Assembly: GCA_037043455.1 (NCBI GenBank)
Contig: JAWPHD010002612.1
Span: 62,001 to 126,000, forward strand
Source: Cyrtodaria siliqua
Lineage: Eukaryota; Mollusca; Bivalvia; Adapedonta; Hiatellidae
Direction of reading: 5' to 3'
Length of the DNA stretch: 64,000 nucleotides
Notes under the pieces: model-generated
Told to the model about the DNA's origin: nothing
Seen by the model: the letters and a program-made list of their open reading frames with translations, nothing else
The model's database searches: none
Translations under genes and position numbers: made by a program
Part shown: in pieces, positions 53,351 to 62,954 of the stretch
How the letters are laid out: each line of letters opens with the position of its first letter
Numbering within the stretch: the stretch's first letter is position 1

Positions 53351-56300
53351 GCTTTACCAAAGTATTTTATTGCTGTATTAAATCAATTAAATATTAAATT
53401 CAGTAAATTCCCTTACTCTAGTAAAGAATCGCTAAGATCTAGGAGAACTTTTTTCTTGTTTAAGTAAATTATGTTCGTGCTATAGAAACGTATTATCTTG
53501 CTCTAGTAAAGGATGATATGCTCTAGTAAAGGGTTTCCATGCTTTAGTAAGATATTCCCACGCTCTTGTCTAGTAGAATATTCAAACCTATTAAAGCATC
53601 CCTTGCATTAGTAAAGCAACCCAGGTTGTAGAACAGTACTAGCATGCCCCTGTAAAACATTATCATGCTCCAGTAAATCATTCCCGAGCTCTAGAAAGCA
53701 TTTACGACTGTATAGAAAGTATAATTCATGCTATGATAATGCATATACATGCTCTAGAAAGGCATTCTCGTGTTCCGGTAAAGTATTCCCATGCTTTAGT
53801 AGAGTATTCATACGCTCCAGGAAAGGATTTATATGCTCTATTAGAGTATACCCATGTTCTTGTCAAGTATTCACATGCTCTTGTCAAGTATTTACATACC
53901 TTTAAAGAAAACCCTGCTCTAGACAAGTATCTCAGGCACTAGTAAGGCGGTTCCATACACTAGAAAAGCATATCACCTTCCAGTAAAGCATCTCAGGCTC
54001 CAGTAAATCATTTCCATGCTCTAGTAACGCATCTCACGCTCCAGTAAAGCATTCCATGCTAAAGTAAAACAGCTAACGCTCCAGAATGCTCCATTAAGGC
54101 ATGTCCATGCTCTGGTAAAGCATTTCACGCCCCAGTAGAGCATTTTTTATGCTTTAGTAAAGTATCTCACGCTCCAGTAAAGCATTTCCATGCTTCATTA
54201 AAGCATCTCATGCCCCAGTAAAGCATTTCCATGCTCTAGTGAAGCATATAAAGCTCCAGTAAAGCATTGCCATGCTCCAGTAAAGCATGCCACACTCCAG
54301 TAAAGCATGTCCTTGCTCCAGTAAAGCATCACACACTCCAGTAAAGCATTTCCATGCACTAGTAAAGAATGCCAAACTCCAGTAAAGCAATTGTAACGCT
54401 CTGATAAAGCATCTCACACTCCAGTAAAGCATTTACATGCCCTAGTAAAGCCTCTCACGCCCCAGTAAAGCATTGTCATGAACTAGCAAAGACTCCCACA
54501 CATCAGTAAAGCATTTCCGTGCACTAGTAAAGCATTTGAAGCTGCAGTAGATTATTTTCATGTCACACTCAGTAAAGCATTTCCATGTTCTAGTAATGCA
54601 TCTCGCATTCCAGTATAGCTTTTCCGTGCCCTCTTAAAGCATCTCACGCTGCAGTGAAGCATTACCATGCTCTAGTAAAGCATTTCACGCTCCAATAAAG
54701 CATTTTCATGTTGTAGTAATGCATCTCACATTCCAGTATAGCTTTTCCGTGCTCTCATGCTCCAGTGAAGCATTAACATGCTCTAGTAAAGCATCTGAAG
54801 CTCCAATAAAGCATTTCACGCTCCAGTAAAGCATGTCCATACTATATTAAAGCATGCCACTTTCCAGTAAAACATGTCCATGCGCTAGTAAAGCATGCCA
54901 CACTCCAGTAAAGCATTACCATGCTCTAGTAAAGCATCTCACTCTCCAGTAAAGCATTTCTTTCCTCTAGAAAAGCATGCCAAAATCAGGTAAAGCATTT
55001 CCTTCCTGTTTTAGCAAAGCATCTCACACTCCAGTAAAGCATGTCCTTGCTCCAGTAAAGCATCACACACTCCAGTAAAGCATTTCCATGCACTAGTAAA
55101 GAATGCCAAACTCCAGTAAAGCAATTGTAACGCTCTGATAAAGCATCTCACACTCCAGTAAAGCATTCCATGCTCTAGTAAAGCATGCTACACGCCAGTA
55201 AAGTATTCCATGCTCTTGAAAAGCGTATCACGCTCCTGTAAAGCATGTCCATGCTCTAGTAAATCATGCCAAACTCCAGTAAAGCATTTCCTTGTACTAA
55301 TAAAGCATCTCACACTCCAGTAAAGCATTTCCACGCCTCTAGAAAAGCATACCACGCTCCAGTAAAGCATTTCCGCGCCTCTAGAAAAGCATTTCACGCA
55401 CCAGTAAAGCAGATCCATGCACTAGTAAAACAAGCCACACTCCAGTAAAGTATTACAAGCTCTATTAAAGCATATCACACTTCTGTAAAGCATTTCCATG
55501 CTCTAGTAAAGCATATCGCGCCCCAGTAAAGCATTTCCATGTTCTAGTAAAGCATTTCACGCACCAGTAAAGCAGTTCCATGCTCTAGTAAAACAAGCCA
55601 CACTCCAGTAAAGTATTACAAGCTCTAGTAAAGCATATCACACTTTTGTAAAGCATTTCCATGCTATAGTAAAGCATACCACACTCCAGTAGAGCATGTC
55701 CATGCTACGTAAAGCATTCTACACTGCAGTAATGCATTTCCATGCTATAGTAAATCATATCGCGCCCCAGTAAAGCATATCCATGCTCTCGTAAATTATG
55801 TTCATGCTCAAATAAAGCATCTCACGCTCTAGTAAGAATTTCCATGTATAAGTTAATCATCTCACGTCCCAATAAGGCATGTCAATGCTCTAGTAAAGCA
55901 TTTAAGGCTCCAGAAAAGCATTTTCATGCTCTAGTAAAGCATGCTACACTCCAGAAACGCAGTTCCATGCTCAAGCATAGGTTCTCACGTTCAAATAAAG
56001 CAATTCAATGCTCTAGTAAAACATTATACACACCAGTAAAGCATTCCCATGCTTTAGTAAAGAATATCACAAACTAGTCAAGAATGTCCATGCTCAAGTA
56101 AAGCATGTCACATTCCAGTAAATCATTTCCATGCTCTTGTAAAATATCTCACGCTCCAGTAAAGCATTTACATGCTCTAGCAAAGCATCTCACACTCCAG
56201 TAAAGCATTTCAATGCTTTAGACCAGCATGCTGCACTCCAATAAAGCATTTACATGCTCTAGTAAAGCATGCCACACTCCATTACAGCATGTCCATGCTA

Positions 56301-57340
56301 TAATAAAGCATGTCACACTCCAGTAAAGTATTTCATGCTTTAGTAAAGCATCTAAGGCTCCAGTATTGCCATGCCAAAGTAAAGCATACCACACTCCAGT
56401 AAAGCATTTCGATGCTCTAGTAAAGCATCTAACGCTCCAGTAAAGCATTTCCATGCTCTAGGAAAGCATCTAAAGCTCCAGTAAAGCATGTTCATGCTCT
56501 AGCAAAACATGCCACACTCAAGTAAAGCATGTTCATGCTCTGGCAAAACATGCCACACTCCAGTAAAGCATGTTCATGCTCTAGCAAAACATGCCACACT
56601 CCAGTAAAGCATGTTCATACTCTGGCAAAACATGCCACACTACAGTGAAGCCTATCTATGCTCTAGCAAAACATGTCACACTCCAGTGAAGCCTATCTAT
56701 GCTCTAGCAAAACATGCCACAATCCAGTGAAGCCTATCTATGCTCTGGCAAAACATGCCACACTCCAGTGAAGCCTATCTATGCTCTAGCAAAACATGCC
56801 ACACTCCAGTAAAGCATGTTCATGCTCTGGCAAAACATGCCACACTCCAGTGAAGCCTATCTATGCTCTAGCAAAACATGCCACACTCCAGTAAAGCATG
56901 TTCATGCTCTAGTAAAGCATGCCACACTCCAGTAAAGCCTGTCTATGCTCTAGCAAAACATTCCACACTCCAGTAAAGCATTTCCTTGCTCTTGTAAAGC
57001 ATCTCACACTCCAGTGAAATTTCCATGCTCTAATAAAGCATCTCACGCCCCAGTAAAACATGTTCATGCTCTAGTAAAGTATCTCACCCTCCAGGTGGAT
57101 CCAGTAAGGAAATTCCATGCTCTAGTAAAGCATCTCACGCCCCGGCATTTATTTGGTCTAGTAAAGCTTTTCACGCTCCTGAAAGCATTTCTGTGCTCTA
57201 GTAAGGCATCTCACGCTCCGGTAAAACATTTTCATGTTCTAGTAAAGCATCTAACGCACCAGTAAAGCATTTTAATTTTCTTGTAAAGCATCTCACGCTC
57301 CAGTAAAGAATTTTCATGCTCTAGTAAAGCATCTCACACT
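53351..57340. repeat. 20-21-bp minisatellite, subfamily B (mostly dimeric)
   Basis: The same family as the upstream array, but with the words CTCCAGTAAAGCATTTCC and CTCTAGTAAAGCATCTCAC often alternating, which gives a 41-42-bp dimer. The first 600 bases are strongly diverged. A segment of about 135 bp (54301-54435) recurs at 55035-55170, offset 734 bp, with the same order of variants (GTCCTTGCTCC, CATCACACACTCC, AAGAATGCCAAACTCC). Short open frames on both strands (for example 54208-54432, 55188-55418 and 57014-57265) are repeat translations. Confidence 0.92.
56480..57000. repeat. Homogenised 41-bp dimer sub-array
   Basis: About a dozen 41-bp dimers, each with CATGCTCTAGCAAAACATG and CCACACTCCAGT(A/G)AAGC. 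Two dimer variants (ending GCATGTTCATG or GCCTATCTATG) are interspersed and almost identical within type. This is much more uniform than the surrounding subfamily B units and marks a recent local expansion. Confidence 0.88.
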
Positions 57341-58575
57341 CCAGTAAAGCATGTTCATGCTCTAGTAAAGCATGCCCATGCTATAGCGAAGCATGTCCTT
57401 GCTCTAGGAGAGCATATTCTTGCTCTTGTAAAATATGGCCTAGCTCTATTAAAGCATGCCCATGCTCTAGTAAAACATGCCCATGCTCGAGTAAAGAATG
57501 CCCATGCTCTAGTATATCATACATATTGTCTGATAAAGCATGCCCATGCTCTAGTAAATAATACCTATGCTCTAATAAAGCATGCCCATGCTCTAGTATA
57601 TCATACATATTGTCTAATAAAGCATGCCCATGCTCTAGTTAATAATACCCATGCTCTAAAAGCATACCCATGCTCTAGTAAAGCATGCCCTTGCTCCAGT
57701 AAAGCATGCCCATCCTCTAATAAAGCATGCCCTTGCTCTAGTAAAGCATGTCCTTGCTCTAGTAAATAATACCCATGCTCTAATAAAGCATACCCATGCT
57801 CTAGTAAAGCATGCCCTTGCTCTAATAAGGCATAACCATGCTCTAGTAAAGCATGCCCTTGCTCTAGTAAAGATTGCCTTTGCTTTAGTAAAGCATGCCC
57901 TTGCTCTAGTAAAGCATGTCCTTGCTCTAGTCAATCATAATCATAGTCTACTCTAGTAAAGCATGCCCTTGCTCTAGTAAAGCATGCCCATCCTGTAGTA
58001 AAGCATACCCATTCTCTAATAAAGCATGCCCATGCTCTAGTAAAACATGCCCATGCTCGAGTAAAGCATGCACATGCTCTAGTATATCATACATATTGTC
58101 TGATAAAGCATGCCCATGCTCTAGTAAATAATACCTATGCTCTAATAAAGCATGCCCATGCTCTAGTATATCATACATATTGTCTAATAAAGCATGCCCA
58201 TGCTCTAGTTAATAATACCCATGCTCTAAAAGCATACCCATGCTCTAGTAAAGCATGCCCTTGCTCCAGTAAAGCATGCCCATCCTCTAATAAAGCATGC
58301 CCTTGCTCTAGTAAAGCATGTCCTTGCTCTAGTAAATAATACCCATGCTCTAATAAAGCATACCCATGCTCTAGTAAAGCATGCCCTTGCTCTAGTAAAG
58401 CATGACCATACTCTAGTAAAGCATGCCCTTGCTCTAGTAAAGCATGCCCATCCTCTAGTAAAGTATGCCCTTGCTCTAGTAAAGCTTGAATTTGCTCTAG
58501 TAAATCATACCCATGCTCTAGTAAACAATTATATGCTCTAATTAAGTATCCTTTATCTCTGGTAAAATAAAACTT
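57341..58575. repeat. 21-bp minisatellite, subfamily C, with a 570-bp higher-order repeat
   Basis: Monomeric units with CTCTAGTAAAGCATGCCC and (A/T)TG. A 570-bp module is present twice in tandem (about 57436-58005 and 58006-58575). AAAGCATGCCCATGCTC occurs at 57451 and 58021, and ACATATTGTCTGATAAAG at 57521 and 58091, both offset 570 bp (27 units plus 3). Copies differ by few bases. The unit contains CATGCT-N7-AGCATG, able to form a 6-bp stem. Open minus-strand frames here (57381-57608, 57656-57934 and 57948-58178) are repeat translations. Confidence 0.92.
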
Positions 58576-59190
58576 TTCTCATGTCTAGTAAGTATGTTCT
58601 TGCTCTGGTAAATCTTTCCAGATCTCTACTAAATAATACCATGTTCTCATAAAGCATTGCCATGATCTAGGAAATCCCACGCTCCAGTAAAGCGTTTCTA
58701 TGCTCTATTTCCATGCTTTAGCAAAACATTCGCTCTCTCTCTGGTAAATCACTATGATCACTTTGAAAAAATATTTCAATACTCTAGCTAATCATATACG
58801 TGCTCTTGTAAAGCATTTGCATCTTCTATTAAAGGAATGTCGTACAATAGTAAAACCTTTCCATTCTCTTGTAATGTATTTCTGTGCTCTATAAAGGAGT
58901 TGTCGAGCGCTAGTAAGTTATTCATATGGATTTGATTGTATTGCATACTCCTATAAGACATTCTCGAAAACAATATGAAAACTCTACTGAGGCAATTACT
59001 TGCCCTAGTAAATTATTCCCATGATAGGCGTTTTCATGCTCTTGTAAGTTGTTTCCATACTAATACGGCAAGAAGGCAATCCCTCACTTTAGTACAGCAT
59101 ACCGTATTTTCTAACTCCATGCATTTGTAAAACGTGTTAAAGGGATATTGCTTTAGCAAAGCATTTCCTTGCTCTATTAAGGTAAATAAC
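58576..59190. repeat. Degenerate end of the 20-21-bp family
   Basis: Units recognisable by scattered words such as CTCTAGTAA, CTCTTGTAAAGCATTT and GCTTTAGCAAAGCATTTCC are separated by unrelated or heavily mutated sequence and fade out near 59190. Decay at the edge and homogeneity inside is the usual pattern for an array that turns over by unequal exchange. Confidence 0.75.
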
Positions 59191-59930
59191 CCAAGCATTA
59201 CAAAAGACAATTACAGTCGAATTACCTTCCAAAGAATCCCCACAAGAACCTCTACGTTCACCCCCTTCAGTCCCACTACCCAGAAAATGCTTCATGATTT
59301 CCCATACGTCAAATAGTTTACTACCAGAGAACAACTAAGTAGCTCCCCCGCCACTAACACCGTCATAATTTCTATATATATTATTTTACCTCAAGCAACC
59401 CAAATAATTGTTTTTAAGAACCTCAATCCTTTCTTAAGGACCTCTCACGCAGAATTGTTTAATACACACACCCTCTTCTCCGGTCATACCCGCCTCCTTT
59501 CCAATGCCAGAAATATTTCCCAAGGTCCATAATTATTACCTTCGGTCCATTCAGAATTCCCAACACCAACACAGATTTATTTCTAAAATACCCATATCTA
59601 GGATACTCTTACCGAGAAAGCTTCTCCCCTTGTTTTAATCCACCCCTTCTATCACCCAAGATGAAACCTCACGTCCTGTCCTTATAATAACCTTGATATA
59701 TTGTTTGCATCTCACTCCGACTCACACCGCAGTTCTTCCAGATGAATCATCCGCATAAATATTCCTTTAGAGCCTGCATAATTTCAATCATCGACATGTT
59801 TATAAAGTAGATATAAGGATTGAACAGGAAAAGGAGCAATCAAGGACGACAGTCAACCACAAATACACACAGAAACAAAGAACAACTTTAAATATGAATA
59901 AACGGCCAAATAAGACATCACAAACACAAA

Positions 59931-60230
59931 ATGGCTGACAATAGGGCTACTGCCTTGGAACGGTCAGGAAAGGCCGCTGGTACCGCCTTGGAACGGTTTG
60001 AAAAGGTCGCTGGTAGTTTAAACGAGGTTCAAGGGTGCACCAAACCTCACACTTACCCTACTGTCATCTCAATAAAACGGGACAGTGTAAATAAAGAAAT
60101 CCACACCATGAACTATTCTCTAACCATCAAAGCAGAATTACTAGGCAATATAAGTAAAACACAAAGATGCTCGTGTATATATAAATACAAAACAAATACC
60201 CTTGAAAGCCACAAAGAAGGTACTCAGTGA
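59931..60230 (+). CDS. Small unrecognised open frame with an 11-residue repeat
   Basis: A 99-codon frame whose ATG lies in a good eukaryotic start context (AAAATGG, with A at -3 and G at +4). Residues 7-28 are two 11-residue repeats (TALERSGKAAG and TALERFEKVAG) encoded by a 33-bp direct duplication at 59950-60015. The rest shows no domain, signal peptide or membrane segment. I do not recognise it. It may be a first exon, part of a decayed retroelement leader, or chance. A GGTAGT near 60012 could be a splice donor, but no partner exon can be shown. Confidence 0.2.
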   Translation: MADNRATALERSGKAAGTALERFEKVAGSLNEVQGCTKPHTYPTVISIKRDSVNKEIHTMNYSLTIKAELLGNISKTQRCSCIYKYKTNTLESHKEGTQ

Positions 60231-60589
60231 CTTGGCAGAAGCCAGAGCAGCAGAACAAACCATTGAGGGTACGACAAGACAATATTGCAGAGAAACATCA
60301 AGCGTCACCGTTCTTTTGTATTTAGGTAGACGTCTTCATATGGTCCACAGCCTGTCCGGTCATCGCACAATTAAAGAGGAAAGCATAGTGGTGAACTGTA
60401 AATGGGTCGACCACCAAGCAATTAATTGCAATTAATTGAATGATTTTGATGTTGTCACTTGTCACTTCTTATTTAAATGTATGAAATATCTGGACCTGTA
60501 GATAACTTTCCAATTTCAAATTAAAGGTTTAACTAGAATTTTAATTTCGACAGACATTGTTATCCCCCGTCACGAACATGCATAACTCT

Positions 60590-60612
60590 TGTCCGTCCGT
60601 CCGTCCGTTCGT
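60590..60612. repeat. Short (GTCC)n microsatellite
   Basis: A run of CTTGTCCGTCCGTCCGTCCG followed by TTCG, with GTTATCCCCCGTCACGAA about 30 bases upstream. From memory, this pairing of CCCCGTCACGAA with a (GTCC)n run recurs as a dispersed repeat in molluscan genomes. That attribution is unverified. Confidence 0.45.
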
Positions 60613-60884
60613 ACGAAAAAGGTTTTACATTTATTTTGTTCGTTGAGTTTATTTTATGTGACTTGGAAGCTTATTAAGTATTTGTTGTTCTATCTGCATA
60701 TCATCATCAGAAAATTGATTGAATTGAATGCTGTTCAACGGCTTTTGTTATTTAGAGCCAACTCTAACAGATGGGAATGATACATGGAATCCGGGAGCCT
60801 GCCCATCTCTTACTCTTAACGAATAGATTCCTATGATTCTTTCACATTAAAAAAAATCTCAGAGAATAGGTTCCGCCGATACAC

Positions 60885-61147
60885 CGGTTTACCCGGTTTA
60901 CGTCCCCACTTGATGGACAATTTTCAGAGATCATACATGTTTTGTTGTGGTTTACGTGCTCGGAGGATAGAATTAAATACACAGGACAGCCCGGCTTACG
61001 TCCTCGTCCTTGTCCGAAAGCTGAGGTAAATGGAAAGTGTCTTGCTCAAGAATATACCGATAAAACTAAGTGGCGTCGGTAAGATTTGAAACCCGGTTGT
61101 TTCAGATTTCCAGTCCACCGAGCTAACCACTGGGCCAAGCATGCCAC
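60885..61147 (-). mobile_element. tRNA-Ser-like SINE (diverged)
   Basis: On the minus strand the element begins with a tRNA-like head: A box TGGCCCAGTGGTTAGCTC (complement of 61120-61137), an anticodon-loop-like word GGACTGGAAATC that resembles tRNA-Ser, and a B-box-like GGGTTTCAAATC (61083-61096). It continues with TTGAGCAAGACACTTTCC (61032-61050), a central motif seen in many animal SINEs, then GGACGAGGACGTAAGCCGG and a tail. The 3' boundary near 60885 is approximate. No target duplication was identified. The B box is degraded, so it is probably an old copy. Confidence 0.75.
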
Positions 61148-62075
61148 TTTGTAAAGTATAAAGCGACCTATCTAAAAGGTACGTTACACTGTGAACTTTT
61201 AAAATGGTTGACGTGTATAGCTGTATTATTATTATACTTAAAACGATATTCGCTTGAAGAATACGCATTCTTTGGGACGCATTTTTGAAACAAGTTATAT
61301 ATCCACATCGAATTATAAAGATGACTTCATTGTGTACTTATTTCTATCTTGTCGTCAAAACGACTATAGTGATAATGAAATAACACATAAACAATCATTT
61401 TCAGCGATAACATTTAAAAAGGATGCAATTTTTTGTGACTTTTATGAATTTTAGTGTTAAAATATCTCAATATGACGAGGCCGATATACGTTTCCGTAGG
61501 TGGCAATTACATATTTATGAAAAATAGATTGTGCTGATTATTGATTTCTTCTTGTTGATTCTTGTTACATTACATCGTAATTATACATGTTCGTTTGTCG
61601 TTTATGGAGGTTTAACAACTTAAAAGGTTAAATAGGAGAAGAATTCTATAAGCAGTTTGCTTTCGTTCTAATCCTTTTATATGATTGTACAATGTATATA
61701 TGAAATGTTGTAAACCATTGAAAAATAAAATATGTTTAAACCAAAAGGTAAAATAAAAAGCCTACCTTTTTACTTCGAAGAAGGCGACCGTACAAACGCA
61801 ATCGCGATGTGTGTATGATATATATATATGCCTGATAAAACATTGAACTGTGATTAGGATGTCGTCTGATTTAAAGCAAGATACTCTAGTTGGACCAAAA
61901 CGTATAACTGCTTTGTAATTACTTGTAAAACAATTGACATGTACTAAAATACATCACTGTCAATTAGGAGGTCCAGAAATAAGAGTATGATAATGGACCC
62001 TTGGAAACGCCGAGCACGACAAACTGATCTGCACTAGTAGGCAGGTCATTTTAGCCTTAAATATAGCCTAAGGTA
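61148..62075. other. AT-rich intergenic DNA
   Basis: No array, no credible gene and no RNA gene. A 66-codon plus-strand frame (61254-61454) is unrecognised. An AATAAA with A/T-rich surroundings at about 61724 looks like a polyadenylation signal but has no coding sequence upstream. A short (AT)n run lies near 61818-61830. Confidence 0.5.
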
Positions 62076-62605
62076 AAAGAAATTGGCACAGAAATTATTT
62101 TTACTGATCCTGGTTCGAAACAATACACAAAAAAATATATCCAAAGTCCTCATCTCAAATCACGTGCTAAATATGATTTTTTGGGGTAAAAAGTCAAAAA
62201 AGTGAAGAAAATCACTATTTTCTGGAATAAATTTATATCCATTCAGAATATTAGTAAAACATGTATTTATATATGAAATGTTATTGTTAATATTACATAA
62301 TATTACGTTTAAATGGAAAAAAAAGTATAATTATATATCAAAACCTCTTTTTGGGTCCAAAAACTTCTTCTTTTTTTTAAAAAATATATTTTTTTAATGG
62401 TTTTAGGATAAGATTTATAAAAAATAGTATAAATTCAAATAAATTGTCACTGACATTATTTTAACTGATTATGGTTCCAAAAGATATAGAAAACAATATG
62501 TCCAAAATCCTCCTCTGAAATCACATTCTAAATATAATATTTTTGGGGAAGAAAATTGTAAAAATGAAGAAAAATCGCTGATTTTAGGAATACACCAAGT
62601 ATAAA
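62076..62605. repeat. Diverged direct repeat, spacing about 361 bp
   Basis: Two related stretches of about 155-160 bp, roughly 62080-62240 and 62440-62605. Shared order of words: GACATTATTTTAACTGAT (GAAATTATTTTTACTGAT in the first copy) at 62091 and 62452, then TGGTTC(C/G)AAA, then TATATCCAAAGTCCTC versus TATGTCCAAAATCCTC, then AAATCAC with CTAAATAT, TTTTTGGGG, and a stretch of GAAGAAAA. The intervening part is very AT-rich. It could be an old tandem duplication or two copies of an unknown element. Confidence 0.7.
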
Positions 62606-62699
62606 ATCAAAATCTTTTTTTTCTTGTAATCAATTTCCGTACTAACTAAATAATACTTGTTCAAGTCGTTTCTGCATATATATGTATAATTATGTTAGG

Positions 62700-62800
62700 A
62701 TTGTTGAATTGAATTGGGGTTTTAAGGCGCACCAACACATGAAAAGGTTATATGGCGCCTAAAAGGCATGAACATGCCAGGCTCATCTTCCATGTACATC
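62700..62800. repeat. Fragment of a dispersed repeat (GGCGCACCAACACAT type)
   Basis: GGGGTTTTAAGGCGCACC followed by AACACATG...GGTTATATGGCGCC. GGCGC and GCGCC form a small inverted repeat. From memory, closely similar wording occurs in many bivalve sequences as a dispersed element. This is a fragment without clear ends. Confidence 0.45.
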
Positions 62801-62954
62801 GAGATAAAATATGGAAAATGGGCCTAGAACCTTCTCAACCTGAACTGCAGCAACACTTCATGTGTAATCAGTAGACTTCAAAATATAATCTTAGTTGTCA
62901 TAGACATAGAAGGTTAGGTATGTTGATTTTTACATGTAGCCAACGGAACTCACT

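Larger units (their letters stand above)
59191..60884. other. AT-rich flank, no gene recognised
   Basis: About 1.7 kb with no array. It contains a pyrimidine-rich part (59180-59700), a small open frame at 59931 (listed separately) and a (GTCC)n stretch near 60590. Another 77-codon frame at 60202-60435 has no recognisable motif and overlaps the first. I see no conserved domain or splice pattern that I could defend. Confidence 0.5.

Noticed and set aside
54208..58178. Many short frames on both strands rich in Cys, Trp, Leu or Lys, Ala, His
   Set aside because: They are read-outs of the 20-21-bp repeat in different frames; both strands are open at the same places, which argues against coding.
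61083..61147. tRNA-Ser gene
   Set aside because: The B box is degraded (TTTCAAATC), the stems are imperfect and a SINE central motif follows directly.
60996..61268. 90-codon minus-strand frame
   Set aside because: It overlaps the tRNA-Ser-like SINE and has no domain.
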